Counted from the stretch's first letter, positions 28,965-39,011 are shown. The stretch is 64,000 nucleotides of DNA from Sphingomonadales bacterium (GCA_028289885.1 JAQGKX010000073.1:1-64000); one strand, 5' to 3'. Numbers and translations: made by a program. Notes: a model not told the origin generated them from the letters alone.

Positions 28965-28993
28965 TGGCAGCTAACGCCCAGTGGCGGTCATTC
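28965..28993 (+). repeat. imperfect direct repeat, copy 1
   Basis: TGGCAGCTAACGCCCAGTGGCGGTCATTC; 24/29 identical to 29438-29466. Confidence 0.7.
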
Positions 28994-29402
28994 AGGGACC
29001 ACCCGACGTCGGCCACTCTTTTGCGTTCCACCCCTCGCTACAGCGAGAGTGAGGGCCTTTACACATTGGGGCGGTGTTCATGATGGAACGGACCTCTTTA
29101 ACCCGTTCGCACAAAGCCGCCGGAGAAACTTCAAGCACGACCTGCGGCACCGGGTTCGTGCCGCTCAGTTCAATCATGTACGAACGCAACTTGTTATTGG
29201 AGGTCGGCATCTTGTCATAGATGACTGTCCCATCCGACCCCAAGAAAAAGGGTGCCAAAGGCAACAGGTGACCTACGCCATCCTTTTCCGTCCCCCAGTT
29301 TGACAATGGAACAGCACACGCGGCGGCATAGGTCTTTTGAGATGTATGGCATCCCGACAGTGTCGCTCCGACGATTAGTGAGATGGTCAGGCAGCGGATC
29401 AT
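28992..29402 (-). CDS. putative small lipoprotein, unknown function
   Basis: 136-aa ORF; 'MIRCLTISLIVGATLSGC' lipobox. Confidence 0.5.
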   Translation of the reverse strand: MIRCLTISLIVGATLSGCHTSQKTYAAACAVPLSNWGTEKDGVGHLLPLAPFFLGSDGTVIYDKMPTSNNKLRSYMIELSGTNPVPQVVLEVSPAALCERVKEVRSIMNTAPMCKGPHSRCSEGWNAKEWPTSGGP

Positions 29403-29437
29403 GGCTGTATGATGGTGCTTGAATTCGTATTAGGCAA

Positions 29438-29466
29438 TGGCAGCTAACCACCAGTAGCAGACATTC
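29438..29466 (+). repeat. imperfect direct repeat, copy 2
   Basis: TGGCAGCTAACCACCAGTAGCAGACATTC; see copy 1. Confidence 0.7.
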
Positions 29467-29484
29467 GTTGGCTAGGGGAATGGA

Positions 29485-29703
29485 GTGCGCATTCGCTATA
29501 CCGTCGTGATGCAAGTGTTTTCGGGCTTATTAATAATGGCGCTTTGCGTCACGTTCCTAGTGATCGGCTTTGTGACAGGCCGACTCCCGAATAGTGTGAT
29601 CGAGCCTGAGCGCGCAACCCAACCTTGGGGCTTTTGGGCGCTAGCGACGGTCTATGCCTTTGGTGCGTTGGTTGGTCTGATGATCGTATGCGAAAATTTA
29701 TGA
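29485..29703 (+). CDS. small hypothetical membrane protein
   Basis: 72 aa with two hydrophobic segments 'FSGLLIMALCVTFLVIGFVTG' and 'FWALATVYAFGALVGLMIV'. Confidence 0.45.
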   Translation: MRIRYTVVMQVFSGLLIMALCVTFLVIGFVTGRLPNSVIEPERATQPWGFWALATVYAFGALVGLMIVCENL

Positions 29704-29744
29704 TTATGCCCGCTTTCCACCATTTTTAGACATTGCCCCGAAGG

Positions 29745-32336
29745 CTACTCAACCCGATCCCCGGGCGGCCCCAACAACGCGGGTTCGAAGATCAGCGCGC
29801 AGACCAGTGTCCATGCGAGTGAGATCATCAATATCATCCCCATGCTCGCGGTGCCGGGATGGTGCGACAGGGCGAGGCTGCCGAAGGCGCTGCCGGTGGC
29901 GATTGCGCTGAACAAGACGGCGCGCGCGAGGCTCGACTGGAGCAGGTCGGTTGCGCCGCCGCGCCATGCCATGACGAAATAGATGTGGAACGCCACCCCG
30001 ACCCCGAACAGCAACGGAAAAGCGATGATGTTGGCAAAGTTGATCTGCTGGCCGATCACCGCGCAGGTGCCGAGCGTCAGGAAGCCCGAAAGGACCACCG
30101 GGGCAAGCGTAAAGGCCACTTCGCGGACGTTTCGCAGGACGAGGAACAGCAATATGCTGACCAGCGCCAGCGCGAGGACGCCGGCCTGGATAAAGGCGAA
30201 TGCCACGGTTTTGGCGGCTTCCTGCGTGGCGACGGGCAGGCCGCTCGCTTCGGGGGCGATGCTGCGTACGGCCTTGGTAAAGCGGGTGAGCACGCGATTG
30301 TCGTTGCTGTCGCCGCGTGGAAAGACCTGCACCAGTGCGCGACCGTCCTTTGCCACCCAGTCTCCTGCGACCTCGGGCGGCAGCGAGGCGCGTGTCACCG
30401 GTCCCGCAGTAAGCGAGGCGCGTACCTGATCGAGCATGGTGCCCAGCGGCGTGACCAGCAGTTCGGCAGCGCGCGTCCGGGCGGCGGGTGTCGCGCGCGC
30501 CAGACGGTCGAAGGTCCACCCGAGCGCAAGGGCCTCCGTGGCGGACCGCCCGGTTTGCGACGCTCCGACTTTGGCAAGCTGCGCCGCAGTCGCGGACAGG
30601 GCGGTGACAGTCTCCGCATCGGTCGGCGGCGGCGTGATGTCGAACGGATTGACCGTCGCGTCGAGCAACAGCGAAGCATCCTCGATCAGCGAGAGCTTGG
30701 CCGGTTGATCGGCGGGGACGAAGCTGTCGACGGTAATCGCCTCGGCAACCTCGGGCAGTGCCGACAGCCGCCGGGCAAGCACGGCAGCCTGTTCGGGGTT
30801 CGCTGCCAGCACGTTGATCGTGTTCGGTGTACGCAGCGGATCATGCATCAAATCGGCCAGCGCGCGCATGGCGGGCCCATCGGGGTTGCGCAGATGCAGG
30901 GGGTTGAAGTCGAAACGCACGACCGGCAACAGGGCGATGCTCCCCACCATCGACACGCCGAACGCCCATAATATCGCGCGGCGATGGCGCACCAGCCAGC
31001 GATCGGTCGCCGCCGCGCCGGGGAGGATGGCCTCTGTTTTAGGCGCGTTGGGCTTCAGCAAAACGAGCAGCGCGGGGAGCAGGGTGATGCTCAACAACAG
31101 CGCGATCACCATGCCGAGCCCTGCGATGATGCCGAGTTCGGAAATGCCGACATAATCGGTCGGCAGGAACGCGCCAAAGCCGAGGAACACCGCGCCAGCC
31201 GCAAGGGTGAGCGGCGCGGCGAGCGCAATGGCGGCGTTTTTCAGCGCGACATCGACGGCGGCACCATCCCGGCGTTCGGCATTGAAGCGGACGCTGACCT
31301 GAATGCCGAAATCGACGCCGAGGCCGACGAACAGCGGAATGAACGCGACCGAGATCAGGTTGAGCGTACCGACCGCGAACAGCCCGACTGCGGTGGTGAT
31401 GACCAGCCCCGCGACCGTCGTGACGAGGATGGCAGCTACAATCCGGACAGATCGCGTCGCCAGCCACAGCGTCAGCAGCATGGCGGCTGCCATGACGAAG
31501 CCGACGAAGCCGATGTTCTCCTGAAGGCTCGCAAACTCCTCGTCGGCAAGCGGCACTTCACCGGTCGCGCGCACCGAAACGCCATGAGCCGCGTCCAGAC
31601 CCAGCGCTGCGGCATGGGACATAATGGCGGCGACGGCGACATTGCCGGGTTCGAGCGAGCCATAGTCGAGTTTCGGCTGGACGAGTATGAGCCGCCTTAG
31701 CGGAGCGACGGTCGTGCCGCCTTTTGCGAACAATTGCTGCCACGAGAATGTGGCGGGTTTGCCCTGCATCGACAGGTCGAGGCTGACGCGCATCGCCCGC
31801 ACAGGCCCCACGATTCGGTCGAACGATGTCGAGCCATTTTCCACGCCGGTCAGCAACGTCGCAACCGCATTGGCCACGCCGCGCAACGATGGGTCAGCTG
31901 CCAGCGGTCCGAGCAGCGGCTGCGCCCCGATCAACGAAGCGGTCGCGGCCTTCACTTCGGCGGTCGATCCGAACAACAGGCCCTCGCGGTCGAAAAACGC
32001 CCCGCCATCGGGTCGGCGGACAAGACGAAAATGCGTCGCATCGGTGGAAAGACGCGCAGTTAACTTGATCGTGGCTGCCTCGGCAATCTCGGCCGTCCTG
32101 CCATCGACGATTATCAGCACGGCGTCGGTCAAATGCGGGAATGCGGTCTCGACCTTGCTTTCGTTTCGACGCCAGTCGACATCGGGCGATATCAGTGCAC
32201 CGGTGTCCGTCGTCATCGCAAAATGGCCCGCCGCAAAGGCCAGCGCACCAACAACCAGCGCCAGACCGAGAAGCAAAACGGCAAGTGGACGTACTATGCC
32301 GATCTTTACGAGCCTGATGATTCCCGCGACGATCAT
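29745..32336 (-). CDS. hpnN: hopanoid transporter HpnN (RND/MMPL superfamily)
   Basis: 863 aa, multiple TM; 'ISVAFIPLFVGLGVDFGIQVSVRFNAERR', 'PLLFGVGVAFHIYFVMAWR'; in hpn locus. Confidence 0.92.
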   Translation of the reverse strand: MIVAGIIRLVKIGIVRPLAVLLLGLALVVGALAFAAGHFAMTTDTGALISPDVDWRRNESKVETAFPHLTDAVLIIVDGRTAEIAEAATIKLTARLSTDATHFRLVRRPDGGAFFDREGLLFGSTAEVKAATASLIGAQPLLGPLAADPSLRGVANAVATLLTGVENGSTSFDRIVGPVRAMRVSLDLSMQGKPATFSWQQLFAKGGTTVAPLRRLILVQPKLDYGSLEPGNVAVAAIMSHAAALGLDAAHGVSVRATGEVPLADEEFASLQENIGFVGFVMAAAMLLTLWLATRSVRIVAAILVTTVAGLVITTAVGLFAVGTLNLISVAFIPLFVGLGVDFGIQVSVRFNAERRDGAAVDVALKNAAIALAAPLTLAAGAVFLGFGAFLPTDYVGISELGIIAGLGMVIALLLSITLLPALLVLLKPNAPKTEAILPGAAATDRWLVRHRRAILWAFGVSMVGSIALLPVVRFDFNPLHLRNPDGPAMRALADLMHDPLRTPNTINVLAANPEQAAVLARRLSALPEVAEAITVDSFVPADQPAKLSLIEDASLLLDATVNPFDITPPPTDAETVTALSATAAQLAKVGASQTGRSATEALALGWTFDRLARATPAARTRAAELLVTPLGTMLDQVRASLTAGPVTRASLPPEVAGDWVAKDGRALVQVFPRGDSNDNRVLTRFTKAVRSIAPEASGLPVATQEAAKTVAFAFIQAGVLALALVSILLFLVLRNVREVAFTLAPVVLSGFLTLGTCAVIGQQINFANIIAFPLLFGVGVAFHIYFVMAWRGGATDLLQSSLARAVLFSAIATGSAFGSLALSHHPGTASMGMILMISLAWTLVCALIFEPALLGPPGDRVE

Positions 32337-32343
32337 TGCGAAA

Positions 32344-32823
32344 TCATCTTGGCGGAGTCGGCGCGTTGCGGCCGATGAAATAGCGCAGCTTCAACTGTAT
32401 CGTGCGTGGCTGCCCGTCATAGGCAAAAACTGCTTCTTCCCATTTCGGCGGCGCAAAGCGAATCCTGGCGTCGTTGGAAAAGCCGACGCCTTCCCTGGGG
32501 ATACCGAACAGTGCACGATCGATCTTGCGGTTGCCGTTTTCATCATAATAAACCTGCGCGGCGTAACGTCCGGGCGGCAGGCCGGCGAGTGTAACGGTCG
32601 TCGTGCCAACGATCGCGGGCGCTTCGGCAGAACGCGGGCAATCCCTCAGGAACTGGGCCTCGGTGCAGATATCGACATGGACGGTTCCGGTGCGCGCGCG
32701 AACGTTTGAAATCTCCACTCGGAGGGTCCCGGGAGCGTTTGCGGCACCAAGCAAGGCTCCGACCGCAATCGCCGCAATCGCCGCAATCATCGCCGCAGTT
32801 TCGGGGGCTCGGCGGGCCATCAT
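32344..32823 (-). CDS. DUF2141 domain secreted protein
   Basis: Signal peptide; 'GTLRVEISNVRARTGTVHVDIC', 'LPPGRYAAQVYYDENGNRKIDRALFGIPREGVGFSNDA'. Confidence 0.88.
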   Translation of the reverse strand: MMARRAPETAAMIAAIAAIAVGALLGAANAPGTLRVEISNVRARTGTVHVDICTEAQFLRDCPRSAEAPAIVGTTTVTLAGLPPGRYAAQVYYDENGNRKIDRALFGIPREGVGFSNDARIRFAPPKWEEAVFAYDGQPRTIQLKLRYFIGRNAPTPPR

Positions 32824-32950
32824 CTAAACTCGGGCGTGGTCGGCATGAACGTCATCGATAGGGTACCAATCGAAACCGGATTAGGAGGCCAGGTCTTGCA
32901 CGGCAAGGCCAAGCCGCTGTGCAAGCCGTTTGAATTTGGTATGCGGCGGA

Positions 32951-33376
32951 ATGATCTTTTTGATATTGGCCATACTGGCAACGCAAAACGCACCGGCCCG
33001 ATCCAGTGGGAATTGGGGACCGAAAGACATTGCCGCGCGAAAAGCTGCGCATGACCGAACGCTTCCGCCGTTCCGGTCAGCCATGACGCAATGGAAGGCG
33101 TGCCTCGTCCCGCAAGCCAAACGCAGGGCGTCATCACCGGGAGCACCCGTGGTCATCGCCAACGCGGCCCTGGCGGCCTGCTCGAAGTGGGAGAAGCCGA
33201 TCAAGGCCGGACTGCCGACGCAAATGGCGCTTAACAACACAGGGATGCCGTTTGCCTCCGCGATGAAGTTCGCCGATAATCTGGTCGAAGAGAGCTTTGT
33301 GATGCTCAGATCGGGCGTGCAGCAGCAGATCACGTCGATCGTCGTCACCCAGCGTGCCACACGAGCCAAGCGATAG
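32951..33376 (+). CDS. hypothetical exported protein
   Basis: Signal-like 'MIFLILAILATQNAPARS'; competing minus-strand ORF lacks such structure. Confidence 0.4.
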   Translation: MIFLILAILATQNAPARSSGNWGPKDIAARKAAHDRTLPPFRSAMTQWKACLVPQAKRRASSPGAPVVIANAALAACSKWEKPIKAGLPTQMALNNTGMPFASAMKFADNLVEESFVMLRSGVQQQITSIVVTQRATRAKR

Positions 33377-33526
33377 GCCCACTTGCCCTTTACCGCGATC
33401 AGGGAACGCACGAGCTTACCTGCTGTGTTGCAACAAATATGTCTCTCACTTGTAAACTGCTTGCCTTAATCCACCCCTACCCGTCCCCAATCGCGTTCCG
33501 GCCAACGGTTCGCTCCGGGGAATATC

Positions 33527-35941
33527 ATGCATCGATCCGTCAAATTCCTGCTCGCCAGTACCATGTCGCTTGCGGTCGTTTCAGCCATGCCAGCGTGGGC
33601 GGCCAATGCGCCTGACCTTGCTCCGGAAGCGGAGGCTGCATACGCGGCGGCAGATCAGGGCGGCAACGATATCATCGTCACTGGCCGCTCCACGCGCTCA
33701 GTCACGCAGATGACCGGTGTTGAAATCCAGAAGATCCTGCCGGGTATCAGCCCGCTGAAAGCATTGCAGACGCTGCCCGGCGTGACGTTCCTGACCGCCG
33801 ATCCATGGGGCAATAACGAGCAGAATATCTCGCTCTACGTCCACGGATTCAACGCGCAGCAGCTTGGCTATACGCTCGACGGTATTCCACTGGGCGACCA
33901 GAGCTACGGCAATTACAACGGTCTGTCGCCACAGCGCGCGATCATATCCGAGAACGTCGGGCGCGTGACGCTGGCTTCGGGTGCGGGCGACCTCGGCACC
34001 GCATCGACCAGCAACCTCGGCGGCACCATCGATACGTTTTCCAGCGATCCCAAGGAAGACATGGGAGCAACGATCGCCCAGACCATCGGTAGCTATTCCA
34101 GCTTCCGCACCTTCGTCCGCGTCGACAGCGGCACGTTCGGCAACGGGAATTCACTCTATCTCTCCGGCGCTCGGCAAGATGGCCGCGCCTGGGACTTCAA
34201 CGGCAAACAGGGTGGCTATCAGGCCAACGGCAAGTTCGTGCATGACGATGCGACCGGCAGACTGACCATCTATGGCGCCTATTCGGATAAAACCGAGCCG
34301 AACGAGGATGCGACCGTGATTACGCCCGCCAACCGTGCCACTGCACCTTATGCGCGGCCGTTCCTCTATCCCGATTTCGCAGCGGCGCAGGCTTATTTGA
34401 ACTCAGGTGCGTACAAGGCCGATGGGTCGAACTATCGCAACTATTACAGCGATGCTCAGCGAACCGACTATCTCGGCTACATCAAATACGACTGGAAGAT
34501 CAGCGACAAGATCACGTTTTCCAATCAAGGCTATTATCACCACAATGATGGTGTCGGCGTCGTTGCGGGTCCGATCGATGTCGCCGGACTCCCCGGCCTG
34601 TTCTCCTTCTACTTCCCCGGCGGTACGGGCGCTGCAACGACGCCTGCCAACCTCGCACGGCTCAGCACGATCTTCGGCGGTTCGGGCCTTGCGACGCGCA
34701 CGACCGAATATCGGATCGACCGCGAAGGCCTGATCTCGACGGTGCAGGCCGAACTGGGCAAACACAAGATCGAATTCGGCGGCTGGTACGAACATCAGAG
34801 TTCATCGGCCTTCCGTCGGTGGTATGCCCTCGACGTCAATAATCCTTCGACTCCTTACCAGCGTCCGGGCGACACGCTGACCCCGCTGATCACGCAATAT
34901 GGCAGCGAAATTCGGGTCAACGAAATCCAGACGCACATTCAGGATAGCTGGCATGTCCTGCCAACCCTGACCATTCTTGCGGGGTTCAAGAGCACTTTCC
35001 AGAAAGCTAGCCAGCAGGTCCCGGTCCAGCCGATCCCCGGTTCGTTCGCGAACTCGACCGCACTCCCGGTCGGCAAGATCAACACCGACAAGGCCTTCCT
35101 GCCGCAGGTCGGCGCGTTGTGGGACGTCACCGGCAGCGAGCAGATCTTCGTCAACGCCCAGCAGAACATCCGCCAGTTCCCGACCAGCGCGGCGGCGGGC
35201 CTGTCCCCCTTTGCGCTCGGCAGCCAGCAGGTGTTCGAGGATTTCAAGAACACCGTGAAGCCCGAAACGAGCTGGACCTATGAGATCGGTGCACGCAGCC
35301 AGCGTTCGCTGAACTTCGGCCCGATCACAGGGTTTGAGGGCCAGATCAGCTATTACCACGTCGATTTCAGCAACCGCTTGCTGGCGATCAGCCCGACAAC
35401 GGTCATCACGTCGATCATCAGTGGCGCGGCGATCCTCCAGAACGTCGGCAGCGTGAAAACCGACGGCGTCGATCTGGCGGGCACGTTGCGTTTCGGACCG
35501 CATTTCTCAATCTATAACGCGGTGTCTTACAACAATTCGAAGTTCCAGGATAGTTACACCGTCGGCATCGCGCAGACGGTCGTACCCACTGCGGGCAAGC
35601 AGGTTCCCGGGTCGCCAAAGTGGACGAACAAGACCGTGGTTTCGGCAAATTACGGTATCTTCGACGGGCAACTGGTCGGTGACTATCTTGGGAAGCGTTT
35701 CGCAACCTTCACCAACGATCTGTCGGTGCCGGGTTACTTCACACTCGCCGCACGGATCGGCGCGACGATCCCGATGTCGGAGGGTTCGCACATCAAGCGG
35801 CTCAACGTCAGCGTGAATGTCACCAACATCACCGACAAAAAGGCGGCATCGACGCTCAGCATCGGGGCGGCAAGCGGCACCTTCAACGAGTTCCCGCTGG
35901 CACCGCGTCAGGTGTTCGGTACGATCAGCGTCGGGTTTTAA
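33527..35941 (+). CDS. TonB-dependent receptor (TBDR-1)
   Basis: Signal peptide; 'GNDIIVTGRSTRSVTQMTGVEIQKILPGISPLKALQTLPGV', 'LGYTLDGIPLGDQSYGNYNG'; C-terminal 'RQVFGTISVGF'. Confidence 0.95.
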   Translation: MHRSVKFLLASTMSLAVVSAMPAWAANAPDLAPEAEAAYAAADQGGNDIIVTGRSTRSVTQMTGVEIQKILPGISPLKALQTLPGVTFLTADPWGNNEQNISLYVHGFNAQQLGYTLDGIPLGDQSYGNYNGLSPQRAIISENVGRVTLASGAGDLGTASTSNLGGTIDTFSSDPKEDMGATIAQTIGSYSSFRTFVRVDSGTFGNGNSLYLSGARQDGRAWDFNGKQGGYQANGKFVHDDATGRLTIYGAYSDKTEPNEDATVITPANRATAPYARPFLYPDFAAAQAYLNSGAYKADGSNYRNYYSDAQRTDYLGYIKYDWKISDKITFSNQGYYHHNDGVGVVAGPIDVAGLPGLFSFYFPGGTGAATTPANLARLSTIFGGSGLATRTTEYRIDREGLISTVQAELGKHKIEFGGWYEHQSSSAFRRWYALDVNNPSTPYQRPGDTLTPLITQYGSEIRVNEIQTHIQDSWHVLPTLTILAGFKSTFQKASQQVPVQPIPGSFANSTALPVGKINTDKAFLPQVGALWDVTGSEQIFVNAQQNIRQFPTSAAAGLSPFALGSQQVFEDFKNTVKPETSWTYEIGARSQRSLNFGPITGFEGQISYYHVDFSNRLLAISPTTVITSIISGAAILQNVGSVKTDGVDLAGTLRFGPHFSIYNAVSYNNSKFQDSYTVGIAQTVVPTAGKQVPGSPKWTNKTVVSANYGIFDGQLVGDYLGKRFATFTNDLSVPGYFTLAARIGATIPMSEGSHIKRLNVSVNVTNITDKKAASTLSIGAASGTFNEFPLAPRQVFGTISVGF

Positions 35942-35952
35942 AAGGACTTACA

Positions 35953-37065
35953 ATGGCCAGCATCACTCGCCGGGATAGTATCAAGATCGCGGGCGCGGCG
36001 ATGCTGGTTGGTTCCACAGGCGCAGCATTCGCGGCCCCCGCCCGCGCGAAACCGCTCGTGTTCGGGCACCGGGGATGTTCGGCGCTGCGGCCCGAACACA
36101 CACTTGGTTCCTATGCCAAGGCAATTCAGGACGGTGCCGATTTCATCGAACCCGATCTGGTCATCACCAAAGATGGCGTGCTGGTTGCGCGGCATGAAAA
36201 CAACATTGCCGAGACGACGGATATCGCGCGTCATCCTGAATTTGCATCACGAAAGACGACCAAGACCATCGACGGCGAGCCGCAAACGGGCTGGTTCGTC
36301 GAGGATTTCACTCTGGTCGAACTGAAGACCCTCCGCACGGTCGAACGGCTTGGCAAGATGCGTTCCGAAAGCAGCAGTTATGACGGTCAGTTCCAGATAC
36401 TGACGTTCGAGGAGATCATCGACTTCACCGCCGCCGAATCTGCAGCGCGCGGGCGTACCGTTGGGCTCGTCCCCGAATTGAAGCACTCGACCTATTTCAC
36501 CGGCATCAACATGCCGCTCGAGGACCGTTTTCTGGCGGTGCTGGCAGCGCACGAATACACCCGCCGCGCACCGGTTGAAGTTCAGTCCTTCGAGGTCGCC
36601 AATCTGCGCTATCTTCGCCGCAAGCTCGGTCGCCCCGCCAATATCCGCCTGATGCAATTGGTCGGCGACAATGCGCAGATTCCCGCCGATGTCGTGGCGA
36701 CCGGCGGCACGCTCAGCTTCGGCGCGATGACGAATGCTGCCGGCCTGCGCGAGATGGCGACCTATGCCGATGTCGTCGCCCCACAGGTGCGCGGCGTCAT
36801 TCCGCTCGGGCCGGACGGCAAGCTTGGCAAGCCAACGGCCATCGTCGCCGACGCCCATGCCGCCGGGTTGCTGATCCGCGTCTGGACCTTTCGCCCCGAA
36901 AACCATTTCCTTGCCGCCGATTTCAAGAACGGCGACGGCGATGGCGCGCGCAATCCCATGGGGTCGGTCGCTGAGATCCGGCGTTACCTTGCGACCGGCA
37001 TCGACGGGTTTTTCACCGACGATCCGGCTCTGGGTCGCCTAGCGGTCGATGGTTTGACATCCTGA
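35953..37065 (+). CDS. glycerophosphodiester phosphodiesterase, secreted
   Basis: Tat-like N-terminus; 'LVFGHRGCSALRPEHTLGSYAKAIQDGADFIEPDLVITKDGVLVARHE'. Confidence 0.95.
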   Translation: MASITRRDSIKIAGAAMLVGSTGAAFAAPARAKPLVFGHRGCSALRPEHTLGSYAKAIQDGADFIEPDLVITKDGVLVARHENNIAETTDIARHPEFASRKTTKTIDGEPQTGWFVEDFTLVELKTLRTVERLGKMRSESSSYDGQFQILTFEEIIDFTAAESAARGRTVGLVPELKHSTYFTGINMPLEDRFLAVLAAHEYTRRAPVEVQSFEVANLRYLRRKLGRPANIRLMQLVGDNAQIPADVVATGGTLSFGAMTNAAGLREMATYADVVAPQVRGVIPLGPDGKLGKPTAIVADAHAAGLLIRVWTFRPENHFLAADFKNGDGDGARNPMGSVAEIRRYLATGIDGFFTDDPALGRLAVDGLTS

Positions 37066-37191
37066 CCTCAGCGGCCGGTCTCCTTGCGTCGAACGGGGAC
37101 TGACCGCTTACGGACTCGGATAGCGGAATTCTATGAGGCGAAAAGCTCGACTGTTCGTTATGGATCATTCCGGACATTCGAGGAGCAAGCA

Positions 37192-38994
37192 ATGTACGCT
37201 GACCGCCGCCAGTTTCTCGCCGGGACCGCTGCCACAGCGGTGCTGTCCGCCACGCCGGGCTGGGCCGCTATCCCGACTCCGCTTTCCGCGATGTTCGACG
37301 AATTCGTTCAGGCGCAGCTTCGTCGCAGTCCCGAAGGTGCGACGTCGCTCGGCCTCGACACCGGCGCGAATGCCGATCTCCGCGCGCGGCTGAGCGACCA
37401 GTCCCCCGCCGCAATCGCCGCGAGCAAGGCGGAGACCAACGCCCAGCTGAAACGTCTGGAGGCCGTCGATCGTGCGGCGCTGTCGACCGAGCAGAAGGTC
37501 GATTTCGACTGCGTGCTGTTCACGCGCCGGTCGGCGGTTGCGGTACAGGCGTTTGATTTCGGCGGGTCATCCTATGGGCCAAGCCCCTATGTCGTGTCGC
37601 AACAGTCGGGCGCCTATCAGTCGGTGCCCGACTTCCTCGACACCAAGCACAAGATCGAGAGCAAGGGCGATGCCGACGCCTATCTGCAGCGCGTTCAGGC
37701 GTTCGGACGGCAAATCGACGAGCAGACCGAACGATTGCGCCACGATGCCGCCGCCGGTGTGGTGCCGCCCGATTTCATCCTCGATCTGACGATCGAGCAG
37801 ATGGGCAAAACCGCCGTGTCCGCCGCCGATGCGCTGGTCGTGCAATCGATCGCAAGGCGCGCTGCGGCAAAGGGGCTTGGTGATGGCTATGGCAAGCAGG
37901 CCGCTGCGATCTACACGGCCAGCGTGTTGCCCGCGTTACAGCGCCAACTCGCCGAAGTGCGGCAATTGCGCGCCAGGGCGTCGCATGATGCCGGGATCTG
38001 GAAGCTGCCGCAGGGCGAGGCCTTTTATCCCGTCGCGCTGAAGGCGACGACGACCGCGAGCATGAGCGCTGAGGAGGTTCACAAGTTCGGGCTGGATCAG
38101 GCGAAGATGCTGACCGCGCGGCTCGATAGTGAATTACGCAAACAGGGTTTCACCAAAGGCACCGTGGGGCAACGTATGGCGGCGCTCTACAAGAACCCCG
38201 ACCAGCTTTACCCCAACACCGATGCTGGAAAGCAGCAGGCCATCGCCTATTGCAACCGGCGCCTCGACGCGGTCCGGATCAAGCTGCCGACGGTGTTCGA
38301 GCGCGTTCCGCCCTATAGTTTCGAGGTCCGCCGCGTACCGCCGCAGACCGAGGCGGGGGCTGCAGCGGCGTTCAGCCAATCACCCGCAATCGACGGGTCG
38401 CGGCCTGGCCTCGTTTATTTCAACATGAAGGATTCGGGCGACTGGCCGAAATTCTGCCTCGCCACGACTGTCTATCATGAAGGGTTGCCGGGGCATCAGG
38501 AGGAAGGCGGCCTCGCTTTGTCGAACATGGAACTGCCACTGATCCGCAAGATCAGCGGGTTTTCGGGCTATGGCGAAGGCTGGGCCCTCTATGCCGAGCA
38601 ACTGGCGGACGAGATCGGCATGTATGACGACGATCCGCTCGGGCGGCTCGGTTATCTGAAATTCATGCTGTTTCGCGCCAATCGGTGCGTCGTCGATACC
38701 GGCTTGCACCATTTCAGATGGACGCGCGAACAGGCGATAAAGCGCTTTGTCGATCAGGAAGGCGAGACGCTCAACTTCGCGACGCGTGAGGTCGATCGCT
38801 ATTGCGTCAATCCGGGGCAGGCCTGCAGCTATAAGATCGGCCATTCGGTGTTCACCGATGTTCGTGAGCGGGCGAAGGCGAAGATGGGCCAGCGGTTTAC
38901 CCTCAAAGCCTATCACACCGCCGTGCTGCGCTATGGCCGCGTGCCGCTCGACGTGCTGCGGCAGATCGGCGATGACTGGATCGCGCGGGCTTAA
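37192..38994 (+). CDS. DUF885 domain secreted protein
   Basis: 'MYADRRQFLAGTAATAVLS' Tat-like leader; 'YHEGLPGHQEEGGLAL', 'FSGYGEGWALYAEQLADEIGMYDDDPLGRLGYL'. Confidence 0.92.
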   Translation: MYADRRQFLAGTAATAVLSATPGWAAIPTPLSAMFDEFVQAQLRRSPEGATSLGLDTGANADLRARLSDQSPAAIAASKAETNAQLKRLEAVDRAALSTEQKVDFDCVLFTRRSAVAVQAFDFGGSSYGPSPYVVSQQSGAYQSVPDFLDTKHKIESKGDADAYLQRVQAFGRQIDEQTERLRHDAAAGVVPPDFILDLTIEQMGKTAVSAADALVVQSIARRAAAKGLGDGYGKQAAAIYTASVLPALQRQLAEVRQLRARASHDAGIWKLPQGEAFYPVALKATTTASMSAEEVHKFGLDQAKMLTARLDSELRKQGFTKGTVGQRMAALYKNPDQLYPNTDAGKQQAIAYCNRRLDAVRIKLPTVFERVPPYSFEVRRVPPQTEAGAAAAFSQSPAIDGSRPGLVYFNMKDSGDWPKFCLATTVYHEGLPGHQEEGGLALSNMELPLIRKISGFSGYGEGWALYAEQLADEIGMYDDDPLGRLGYLKFMLFRANRCVVDTGLHHFRWTREQAIKRFVDQEGETLNFATREVDRYCVNPGQACSYKIGHSVFTDVRERAKAKMGQRFTLKAYHTAVLRYGRVPLDVLRQIGDDWIARA

Positions 38995-39011
38995 ACCCCG
39001 CGCTCTCCCCG

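Noticed and set aside
29031-29056. Small hairpin CTCGCT-AC-AGCGAG near copy 1 of the direct repeat
   Set aside because: Short arms and 2-nt loop; likely chance in GC-rich DNA.
29859-30971. 370-aa plus-strand ORF
   Set aside because: Shadow of hpnN; no recognisable domain.
32881-33411. 177-aa minus-strand ORF
   Set aside because: Competes with the plus-strand ORF that has a signal-peptide-like start; neither is certain.
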